This document shows positions 5,776 through 10,595 of a stretch of DNA of 10,595 nt, piece after piece. The notes under the pieces were generated by a model. It ran no database searches, had not been told where the DNA came from, and saw nothing but the letters and a program-made list of their open reading frames with translations. The position numbers were made by a program, and so were the translations under genes. Origin of the DNA: Baffinella frigidus (lineage: Eukaryota; Cryptophyceae; Cryptomonadales; Baffinellaceae); contig MU646369.1 of the NCBI GenBank assembly GCA_026770585.1, positions 966,198 to 976,792 on the forward strand, given 5' to 3'. Position 1 is the stretch's first letter. Each line of letters begins with the position of its first letter.

Positions 5776-5900
5776 GACCCTAAACCCTAAACCCTAAACC
5801 CTAAACACTAAACACTAAACCCTTATCCCTATACCCAAAACCCGAAACCCAAACCCCAAAACCCTAAACTCCAAACCCTAATCCTTAGCCCTAGACCCTG
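5776..5900. repeat. Interstitial telomere-like tract (CCCTAAA)n, degenerate
   Basis: Four good CCCTAAA units at the start decay into CACTAAA, CCCGAAA, CCCAAAC and similar heptamer variants. The 7-bp period and C-rich + strand match the plant/alga TTTAGGG telomere. Confidence 0.9.
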
Positions 5901-6089
5901 AACCCTCCGGCAGCGAAACCCGCTCAACCCTACATCCCCTCGCAGCCAATCTAATTTCCGAACAAGACAGATTCAGTCCCGCTATCTTAGGCTTCCGACG
6001 CCGAAGATAAGGGTGTATATGCTATTTTAGGCATACATTGATGCTATCTTACCCCGTTTTATGTGGACAGTTTCTGGTAATCTTCTGGG
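5901..6089. other. Short gene-free stretch
   Basis: Only small direct repeats (GCTATCTTAGG, GCTATTTTAGGC, GCTATCTTACC near 5980, 6019 and 6042) are seen. Confidence 0.4.
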
Positions 6090-6195
6090 CAATGAAATTT
6101 ACTACATAGCATGATGTTTATTAGTAATATTAAAAACAGTCGTGTAGTAATTTCCATTGAATCCATTGGTTTTAAATTAAAACCGTTTCCCTATG
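6090..6195. mobile_element. CAATGAAATTTACTAC inverted-repeat family (copy 2, left side truncated)
   Basis: Core arms at 6090-6105 and about 6142-6159 match copy 1 at 4314-4452. The right flank GGTTTTAAATTAAAACCGTTTCCCTATGA is also shared with copy 1, whereas the matching left outer arm is missing. TTTCTGG just before the core is shared. Confidence 0.65.
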
Positions 6196-6436
6196 AAATC
6201 CCGCAGGAAACCCTCTCGGACCGCCGTCTGCCCGCGCCTCATCTTACCCCGGAACCCCAATCCCTCACCAACAACAATCAACCGAACATCGTGATCCGTC
6301 ACGCGTAACCCGTGACGCCTATCCCCGTTTAAATCTGAAAACGGGAAACCCAAAACCCAAAACCCAAAACCCCAATGCGTGACGCAACCCCTATCCCGGG
6401 TTTCGCAGCTAATCCCGCTGGAACATCTTGCGGACT

Positions 6437-6517
6437 ATACGGCCGTGGGCCCGCGGCTGATCGCCGGGCGTGACAAGCACGGCGCCCTCATTGCACGAGC
6501 CCACTCTCCAGGTTCCA
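6437..6517 (+). pseudogene. Protein-like repeat unit Y, copy 1 (interrupted)
   Basis: Within a frame open from 6379, this reads AVGPRLIAGRDKHGALIARA then HSPGSIE. The same residues appear in two other places in the same order: LVAATKDGALLARAHS at about 7040-7088, and AVGPRLVAG at 7572-7599 continued by NGALLA...ARAHTPGF at about 7799-7850. Conservation of the translation across three copies suggests a former coding sequence. I do not recognise the family and it does not match Der. Copy 1 is cut at 6518 by an inverted-repeat element; its right half resumes at 6740-6835 (GGGGGTGGGTTTCGTGGTGTGGTGAA...GAGATGACAC), matching 7875-7942. A conserved CCAG|GTT at the end of the unit could be a splice donor. 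Confidence 0.45.
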
Positions 6518-6739
6518 TAGAGCGATTCCGGGAAATGTTGGCCGCTTTTCCGTTCGCTGATTTCCTGGTTTGCCGGGTTTACACGTCCCTGTATTGTTTT
6601 AAAGCCGTACCAGGAACAGGATGATCACAGGATTAGTACCAGGCGCGTCCATTTTACATTTGTAAAATGGACTTGTAAAACGGGCAAACCGGCAAACCGG
6701 CAACCCGAAAAGTGGCCAACATTTGCCGGAGTCGCTCTA
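6518..6739. mobile_element. MITE with TA-flanked TAGAGCG termini (copy 2)
   Basis: Arms of about 70 bp start TAGAGCGATTCCGGG (6518) and end CCGGAGTCGCTCTA (6739), continuing through AAATGTTGGCC / GGCCAACATTT and CGGTTTGCCGGGTTTACA-like segments. A nested 12-bp hairpin lies at 6647-6658/6661-6672 (GTCCATTTTACA / TGTAAAATGGAC), and GGCAAACC is tandemly repeated around 6684-6705. It interrupts unit Y; the copy at 7850-7885 shows the uninterrupted order. It shares the TAGAGCG terminus with 4050-4256. Confidence 0.7.
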
Positions 6740-6859
6740 TCATCACTGTGTTTGCTATGTTGGGGGTGGGTTTCGTGGTGTGGTGAAAACGGATCGAGGC
6801 TGAGAGAGCGAATTTGACCCTTGAGATGACACGGAACGTATTGAAATCCGTATTGAAAT

Positions 6860-7088
6860 CCGCGGCTAGTCGCTGGACCCACCAACCCTCACGGTTTGCA
6901 CAAATGGTCGAATTTGGTGGTACGTAATGCCCTTGGAGACCGCCTGATTCCGGCTTCGGTTATTTTTAAAACCCCAAAAGCAAGGTGTTTTGAGTTTTAA
7001 AACTGGTACGTAATTTTCCATTTGTGCAAACCGTGAGGGCTAGTGGCCGCGACAAAAGACGGCGCCCTCCTTGCTCGAGCCCACTCTC
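6860..7088 (+). pseudogene. Protein-like repeat unit Y, copy 2 (interrupted twice)
   Basis: CCGCGGCTAGTCGCTGG (PRLVAG) at 6860-6876 is cut off from LVAATKDGALLARAHS (7040-7088) by the inverted-repeat element 6886-7039. The unit ends where the next element begins at 7089. GGCTAGT occurs on both sides of the first element (6864 and 7038), which may reflect a duplicated target. It follows copy 1 in tandem. Confidence 0.4.
6886..7039. mobile_element. Inverted-repeat element with CCCTCACGGTTTGCAC termini
   Basis: Perfect 22-bp terminal arms lie at 6886-6907 and 7018-7039 (CCCTCACGGTTTGCAC... / ...GTGCAAACCGTGAGGG). The interior carries GGTACGTAAT twice (about 6919 and 7005) and TTTTAAAA stretches. 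It splits unit Y copy 2. Only this copy is seen in the window. Confidence 0.75.
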
Positions 7089-7224
7089 ATCTCCACAAAA
7101 GTATTAATTAATTGCTTTTGGTGCAACGAAATTTACTACACAAACGCTTTACTGTTACTTTCATGAGCAAATCGTGTAGTAATTTTCGTTGCCAAAAGCA
7201 ATTAATTAACACTTGTATGGAGAT
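7089..7224. mobile_element. CAACGAAATTTACTACAC inverted-repeat family (copy 3)
   Basis: The core arms CAACGAAATTTACTACAC (7124-7141) and GTGTAGTAATTTTCGTTG (7174-7191) match the family core of 4314 and 6090 with one change per arm. The outer arms are different: ATCTCCA...TTAATTAATTGCTTTTGG, mirrored as CCAAAAGCAATTAATTAA...TGGAGAT. The same core in different outer arms may mean nesting of one element in another palindrome. Confidence 0.75.
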
Positions 7225-7404
7225 TAACTCCCCAGATTTCAATCCCGCTATACCCCCCTCTGTGGATCGCCTCCCGATCTCTTATGAAAAAATATGGGGA
7301 GGCGACACGAGACAAGAAGATGTCGAAAGGTCACCTACCCAGAGTCGTATATCACCAAGTATACAACGTATACTAAGAAAATTGAATATTTTTTAAATTC
7401 TGAC
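7225..7404. other. Short AT-rich stretch with an 8-bp hairpin
   Basis: CGCCTCCC (7268-7275) pairs with GGGAGGCG (7297-7304). AAAGGTCACCTA near 7326 is an inverted relative of the repeat that follows. No gene is recognised. Confidence 0.4.
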
Positions 7405-7554
7405 AAAGGTGACCTTTGTGCTATGTAAGGTGACCTTTGTGCTATCTAATAAGATTCTAGTGCAAATCTTTTTTCACACAATTCTAACAAAGGTGACCTT
7501 TTTGCTATCTAAGGTGATCTTTGTGCTATCTAAGGTGGCCTTTGTGCTATCTAA
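7405..7554. repeat. 22-bp palindromic repeat, five units
   Basis: Units of AAGGTGACCTTTGTGCTATCT occur at about 7405, 7428, 7490, 7512 and 7533. The core AAAGGTGACCTTT is an odd-centred palindrome, and units 4 and 5 carry GATC and GGCC variants. A 40-bp insertion separates units 2 and 3. In one frame it reads as a hydrophobic repeat (FVLSKVT), probably without meaning. Confidence 0.8.
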
Positions 7555-7567
7555 ACGGGGTTTTGTC

Positions 7568-7941
7568 ATTGGCCGTGGGGCCGCGGCTGGTCGCTGGGCC
7601 CATCGCGTCTCTCCATAGATTCTATCTCAGGGCTTGGAGCCATTCTGTACGTCTTGGAGCCATTCTGTACACACTGGGGCTTGGAGCCATTCTGTACATT
7701 GAGAGTTTTTAAAACTCTTCGATTGGTGCCTGAAATCGTTGAGATGGACAGTTTCGGAGATAGAATCTATCAAGGGGCCCGATGAGGGTGCGACACGAAC
7801 GGCGCCCTCTTAGCCCTCTGAGCGAGAGCACACACCCCAGGTTTCATATAGGTTCGATTCAATGCCATCTGCGGGGTGGGTTCTGTGCTATGGTGAAGCT
7901 ATGCCGAGGCCAAGATGACAAATTCCACCCTTAAGATGACA
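7568..7941 (+). pseudogene. Protein-like repeat unit Y, copy 3 (interrupted)
   Basis: AVGPRLVAG is encoded at 7572-7599. After the element 7616-7769 the unit resumes with ACGAACGGCGCCCTCTTAGCC (NGALLA), an in-frame stop, ARAHTPGF, another stop, and the shared tail GGGGTGGGTTCTGTGCTATGGTGAA...AAGATGACAC. The stops show decay. The region 7850-7885 is the unoccupied reference for the MITE in copy 1. Confidence 0.45.
7616..7769. mobile_element. Inverted-repeat element, TAGATTCTATCTC termini, with 18-bp internal repeats
   Basis: Perfect 13-bp terminal repeats TAGATTCTATCTC and GAGATAGAATCTA have TA at both ends. Inside, CTTGGAGCCATTCTGTAC occurs three times (7633, 7653, 7680), followed by GAGTTTTTAAAACTC. 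It is inserted in unit Y copy 3. Confidence 0.7.
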
Positions 7942-8217
7942 CACGTTTCCGGTTTCCGATTTCGGGTTTCCGGTTTCCGATTTCGGGTTTCCGGTTTCCG
8001 GGCTCGGGTTTCCGGTTTCCGGTTTCCGGTCTCTGGTTTCCGATCTCGGGTTTTCGGTCTCGGGTTTCCGGTTTACGGTCTCGGGTTTCGGGTCTCGGGT
8101 CTCGGGTTTTCGGTCTCGGGTTTTGGGTTTCGGGTCTCGGGTCTCGGGTCTCGGGTCTCGGGTCTTGGGTCTCGGGTCTCGGGTTTCCGGTTTCGGGTCT
8201 CGGGTTTCGTGGTCGCG
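7942..8217. repeat. TTTCGGG/TCTCGGG heptamer array (telomere-variant)
   Basis: Period-7 (with some 6/8) G-rich units TTTCCGG, TTTCGGG and TCTCGGG fill about 275 bp; the later half is more regular. The unit differs from TTTAGGG mainly by A to C. Val/Ser/Gly/Phe/Arg repeats in translation are artefacts. Confidence 0.85.
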
Positions 8218-8230
8218 TACCGGGCTCCGG

Positions 8231-8378
8231 TCCTAAACCCTAAACCCCAAACCCCAAACCCTTAACCCTAAACCCTAAACGGCCGCCCTTGGACTTGCTC
8301 CCCCCCGAGAAACGCGTGTGCACCTGGTCGGGGGTTGGGGGTTGGGGGTTTAGGGTCTGGGGTTTGGGGTGTAGGGTC
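8231..8378. repeat. Interstitial telomere-like repeats in opposing orientations
   Basis: CCCTAAA/CCCCAAA units at 8231-8279 face the upstream G-rich heptamers head to head. After 50 bp, a G-rich tract (TTGGGGG, TTTAGGG, TTTGGGG) at 8327-8378 points back. It is short and degenerate. Confidence 0.75.
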
Positions 8379-8636
8379 ACACTCCAAAAGTCAACAACGT
8401 AAACCCCGAAAACACGCGCAGAATAAGAAGAAAAATCCAGCCTCCCACACGAGAATGCTAGATGGGCCTATTGAAATCCGTTCGCTTTTACAAGTGGGCA
8501 TTTGTGCAGTAACTTTCGTGAGGTTGGCCACGTAACTGTGCGTAATTAGCACAGTCACGAGGTGGTTACGTTATCGTGGTACAAATATTTTCAACCCCGC
8601 ATGTAAATACACTGCCAGGGCGGAGTTCTTGTATTA
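8379..8636. other. Gene-free stretch with small hairpin
   Basis: CGTAACTGTGC (8531-8541) pairs imperfectly with GCACAGTCACG (8549-8559), and further short inverted pieces (GGCCACGTAAC, GTTACGTTATCGTGG) surround it. AAGAAGAAAAATCCAGCCTC at 8424 resembles AAGAAGAACCCAGCCTC at 9199. No gene is recognised. Confidence 0.4.
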
Positions 8637-8700
8637 GTCAACTCAAGGCGAAAATCGATTTTCGAAGTACCCATCACGGGTACCTCGTTTTTAAGTTGAC
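8637..8700. mobile_element. Compact inverted-repeat element with GTCAACT ends
   Basis: The ends GTCAACT and AGTTGAC enclose two hairpins: the perfect palindrome CGAAAATCGATTTTCG (8649-8664) and GTACCC / GGGTAC (8667-8672/8678-8683). The ends belong to the TTGACTTA family of 3652-3746. Confidence 0.55.
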
Positions 8701-9044
8701 AGATTTTGTGGGTGAATTGACTTTGACAAAATCTCTGGATTTGCAGTGAAATAGGATCCTCTAGGATCCTCGAGTGGTCCACGAGGAGGCCTCTGGGGCC
8801 GAGTTTTCATTATATCCTCCTGCAGGTCTAATAGCATCATAATCACTTTAGAACCTCTTTTTTGGCCTGTAGTAAAGATGTCACGATTTTATCGCAGCTC
8901 GATTTTTTTAGCAGAATCTGGAGCTGACGGCCAAATCTCGAGGATCTGCGCTTTCAGATTTGAAAAAGGATGAAATTTAGGGGTGAAATTCAGCAGAATT
9001 CCCGAAATATAGATGGACACTTTGTTTTTCAGACCTGCAAGAGG
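8701..9044. other. Gene-free stretch with short palindromes
   Basis: AGGATCCT occurs twice in a row (8754-8771), followed by CCTCGAGTGG-T-CCACGAGG (8768-8786). The rest is AT-rich without recognised features. Confidence 0.4.
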
Positions 9045-9084
<40 letters not shown>

Positions 9085-9095
9085 CTATCTATCTA

Positions 9096-9126
<31 letters not shown>
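9045..9126. repeat. (AT)n/(ATCT)n microsatellite
   Basis: (AT)n interrupted by ATGT and five TATC units. Tyr/Ile repeats in translation are artefacts. Confidence 0.97.
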
Positions 9127-9129
<3 letters not shown>

Positions 9130-9180
9130 GGGTTTTAGGTTTCAAAAATCACACCCTAAACCCCAAACTCCTCACCCTGA

Positions 9181-9193
9181 CCCCCCCCCCCCC
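9181..9193. repeat. Poly-C run (13)
   Basis: Homopolymer preceded by telomere-like CCCTAAACCCCAAA; prone to sequencing error. Confidence 0.95.
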
Positions 9194-9218
9194 GCGGAAG
9201 AAGAACCCAGCCTCAACG

Positions 9219-9431
9219 CCCACCAGCAACCCGTAGCAGCTTATAACCGGGTCGGGTACTGTAGTAATTTTCGGCTGAACCGATGAGATCTCATCGGTAT
9301 CTCCCGTCAGCAATTCGAGGTCCCTAGGGTTTCCTACCGTAGGGTCCCTACGCATAAATCAATAAACAAAAAAATCCCGGATCTTGCAAGGACCCGGTAA
9401 AAGCTGCTATGGGTTGCTGGTGGGATGAGTC
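9219..9431. mobile_element. Inverted-repeat element containing a 20-bp perfect palindrome
   Basis: CCCACCAGCAACCCGTAGCAGC...AACCGGGTC (about 9220-9253) pairs with GACCCGGT...GCTGCTATGGGTTGCTGGTGGG (about 9390-9424), with few mismatches. Inside are ACCGATGAGATCTCATCGGT (9279-9298, perfect), a GTAGTAATTTTCGGCTG relative of the CAATGAAATTTACTAC family, and TTTCCTACCGTAGGG. Confidence 0.65.
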
Positions 9432-9483
9432 GGCATGTGCCGAGGGGAAGCCTCTAAATCCTCAACCCTACACGGTTGGTTTC

Positions 9484-9700
9484 TAAACCCTAAACCCTAG
9501 ACCCTAGACCCTACACCCTACACCCCCTCAACCCTCAACCCGAACTCCGAACGCTGAAACCGGACCCTCCTAGCAGACAGAGATGAACCCAGGGTCCGCA
9601 AAGAGTCTTCGCCCGAGGGGAAGGAAGACGGGGAGGTCGACCCTAAACCCTAAACCCTAAACCCTAAACCCTAAACCCTAAACCCTAAACCAAAATCTTT
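9484..9700. repeat. Interstitial telomere-like tracts (CCCTAAA)n
   Basis: Tracts at about 9484-9535 (mixed CCCTAAA/CCCTAGA/CCCTACA) and 9640-9690 (seven clean CCCTAAA units). They are separated by unique sequence and the first acidic island. Confidence 0.9.
9606..9635 (+). CDS. Putative small acidic exon D, copy 1
   Basis: TCTTCGCCCGAGGGGAAGGA... reads SSPEGKEDGE and ends GGGGAG|GTCGAC, an AG|GT donor in phase 0. Copies 2 (9721-9750) and 3 (9852-9875) keep the donor. Der proteins carry an acidic, low-complexity linker between their two GTPase domains. An acidic phase-0 island lying between islands C and E fits that linker, but ten residues of low complexity cannot establish it. The acceptor could be the AG ending at 9603 or at 9605. 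Confidence 0.35.
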
Positions 9701-9720
9701 GCAAAGAGTCTTCGCTCGAG

Positions 9721-9750
9721 TCTTCGCCCGAGGGGAAGGAAGACGGGGAG
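9721..9750 (+). CDS. Putative small acidic exon D, copy 2
   Basis: Identical to copy 1 over 30 nt, ending GGGGAG|GTCAAC. Upstream, GAGTCTTCGCTC is a 12-bp tandem duplicate, so an alternative acceptor would add four residues (SSLE). It is surrounded on both sides by CCCTAAA repeats. Confidence 0.33.
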
Positions 9751-9753
9751 GTC

Positions 9754-10027
9754 AACCCTGAACCATAAACCCTAAACCTTAAACCCTAAACCCTAAACCC
9801 TAAACTCTAAACCCTAAACCCTAAACCCTAAACCCTAAACTGTCGGTTTGGCCCGAGGGGGAGGAACACGGGAAGGTCAACCCTAAGCCCTAAACCCTAA
9901 ACCCTAAACCCTAAACCCTAAGACGTAAACCCTGAACCCTAAACCCTAAACCCTAAGCCCTAAACCCTAAGCCCTAAACCCTAAACCCTAAACCCCAAAC
10001 CCGAAACTCCAAACCATAAACCCTAAA
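9754..10027. repeat. Interstitial telomere-like tracts around acidic islands
   Basis: CCCTAAA arrays with CCCTGAA, CCATAAA and CCCTAAG variants at 9754-9840 and 9879-10027, split by the third acidic island (9848-9878). Confidence 0.93.
9852..9875 (+). pseudogene. Diverged acidic exon D, copy 3
   Basis: CCCGAGGGGGAGGAACACGG... reads PEGEEHGK and ends GGGAAG|GTCAAC. The CTTCG start of copies 1 and 2 is lost, but the donor is kept. Confidence 0.3.
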
Positions 10028-10045
10028 GAGCGTGCCCTCCTGCAG

Positions 10046-10186
10046 GAGGGGACGGTTGATGGGAAGGAGGAGGAGGGGGGGGAGAAGGGGAAGGGGGAAA
10101 AGAAGGAGGAGGAGGAGGATGATCGGCCGCACGCCGACTGCCGAGTCATCGTTCTCGGCCGCCCAAACGTCGGCAAGTCCACGCTG
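10046..10186 (+). CDS. der: Der/EngA GTPase, putative exon E (acidic linker and domain-2 P-loop)
   Basis: The frame reads EGTVDGKEEEGGEKGKGEKK then EEEEDDRPHADCRVIVL and GRPNVGKSTL: a charged linker, a hydrophobic strand, and a complete G1/Walker A motif (G-x-x-x-x-G-K-S/T) in the exact Der/Era wording GRPNVGKST. An acidic linker directly before the P-loop is what precedes the second G domain of Der. The proposed edges are CCCTCCTGCAG|GAG and CTG|GTTATG, giving 141 nt, phase 0 at both ends. The acceptor lies in a perfect palindrome (CCCTCCTGCAGGAGGG, 10035-10050), so its placement is less certain. Without splicing the frame runs from 9992 to a stop at 10241. Domain 2 motifs G2-G5 and the KH-like C-terminal domain are expected beyond the window. 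Confidence 0.75.
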
Positions 10187-10235
10187 GTTATGCCCGAAAC
10201 CCCGAGCCCTACACCCCAAACCCCGAATCCCGAGT

Positions 10236-10441
10236 CGCCCTAACGTCGGGAAGTCCACGCTGGTCCAACCCCCGGGCCTAAGAGGTTTGGGGTTTAGCTG
10301 TGCCTGATAGGGGCCACATAGGGTTGGGGTCGACGCCGGAACGTCGGGGAATGCACTCTGGTGAGTGTCGACCCTGAACACCCTAGAACCCCTGAACCCT
10401 GAACCCGGCTGGGTCGCACTAACGTCTGCAAGTCCACGCTG
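10236..10441 (+). pseudogene. Three partial copies of the P-loop exon edge
   Basis: The last 27-30 bases of island E recur. Copy at 10236-10262 reads RPNVGKSTL and ends CTG|GTCC. Copy at 10331-10360 reads RRNVGECTL (catalytic Lys and Ser lost) and ends CTG|GTGAGT, a consensus donor. Copy at 10415-10441 reads RTNVCKSTL and ends CTG|GTTC. Each is preceded by TCGCCC- or GTCGCAC-like sequence and separated by telomere-like CCCTGAA. They lack the linker and upstream strand, so they are fragments. Confidence 0.65.
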
Positions 10442-10595
10442 GTTCGTACACCATGGACCCTGGACTCTGAGCCATGAACCCTGAACCCTGAACCCTGAAC
10501 TCTGCACCCTGCACCCTGAACCCTGAACCCTGAACCCTGGACCCTGGACTCTGAGCCATGAACCCTGCACCCTGAACCCTGCACCCTGAACCCTG
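10366..10595. repeat. Degenerate CCCTGAA/CCCTGCA/CCCTGGA heptamers
   Basis: The telomere-like heptamer here shifts to CCCTGAA with GGACCCTGGACTCTGAGCCATGAA blocks repeated at about 10457 and 10538. It runs off the right edge. Gly/Phe/Arg/Val/Gln repeats in the minus-strand frames are artefacts of the heptamer. Confidence 0.9.

Noticed and set aside
7915-8265. Gly/Phe/Arg/Val repeat frame
   Set aside because: Direct product of the 7-bp G-rich repeat, with no independent coding signal.
8970-9286. Tyr/Ile repeat frames over the AT tract
   Set aside because: Microsatellite artefact.
9974-10570. 198-residue minus-strand frame
   Set aside because: Telomere-heptamer repeats plus the antisense of the acidic linker (poly-Leu/Ser/Pro); the + strand frame contains the P-loop motif.
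9484-10595. True chromosome end
   Set aside because: Arrays are broken by unique and coding-like blocks, and are degenerate at the window edge. They are interstitial as far as can be seen, though a subtelomeric position remains possible.

Overview
The window looks like nuclear DNA of a eukaryote, most likely a microalga or related protist. The (CCCTAAA)n tracts are the plant/alga type of telomeric repeat. There are no bacterial-style gene trains. Long CT and AT microsatellites, many short inverted-repeat (MITE-like) elements and GT...AG-bounded coding islands are all present. I cannot name the species; a dinoflagellate, chromerid or similar alga is only a guess.

The main result is one split gene on the + strand that appears to run through the whole window. 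Short coding islands in the right order, each with a plausible splice edge, together read like the middle of Der/EngA, the double-domain GTPase of ribosome assembly. They are: (A) 1633-1672, VLFLVDSREG; (B) 3171-3254, the TPLD...WL segment plus the G4 motif NKSE; (C) 5096-5190 and again 5346-5452, the LGLGxPIxIS segment of the G5 region; (D) three small acidic islands near 9606, 9721 and 9852; (E) 10046-10186, an acidic linker followed by the second-domain P-loop GRPNVGKSTL. Reading phase agrees across the A-B, B-C and C-E junctions. The NKxE form of G4 is, from memory, the cyanobacterial/plastid version, so a plastid-targeted Der is the best guess. The N-terminal P-loop lies left of the window, or was not found; the rest of domain 2 lies to the right.

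The introns are crowded. Pieces of exons B, C, D and E are duplicated next to the full copies. The DNA between them is packed with inverted-repeat elements: 441-586, 639-742, 861-966, 1910-2051, 2198-2522, 3652-3746, 4050-4256, 4314-4452, 4946-5064, 6090-6195, 6518-6739, 6886-7039, 7089-7224, 7616-7769, 8637-8700 and 9219-9431. Several can be compared with an unoccupied paralogous copy in the same window.

Other content: a 24-bp tandem array at 1-142; a frameshifted coding relic at 972-1368 whose last 20 or so codons recur twice at 2.25-2.47 kb; a protein-like unit at 6.4-7.9 kb present three times, each copy broken by a different inverted-repeat element; a 22-bp palindromic tandem repeat (7405-7554); a TTTCGGG/TCTCGGG heptamer array (7942-8217) facing a CCCTAAA tract; and interstitial telomeric repeats that dominate from 9484 to the end. 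All calls are by eye; no alignment or search was run.
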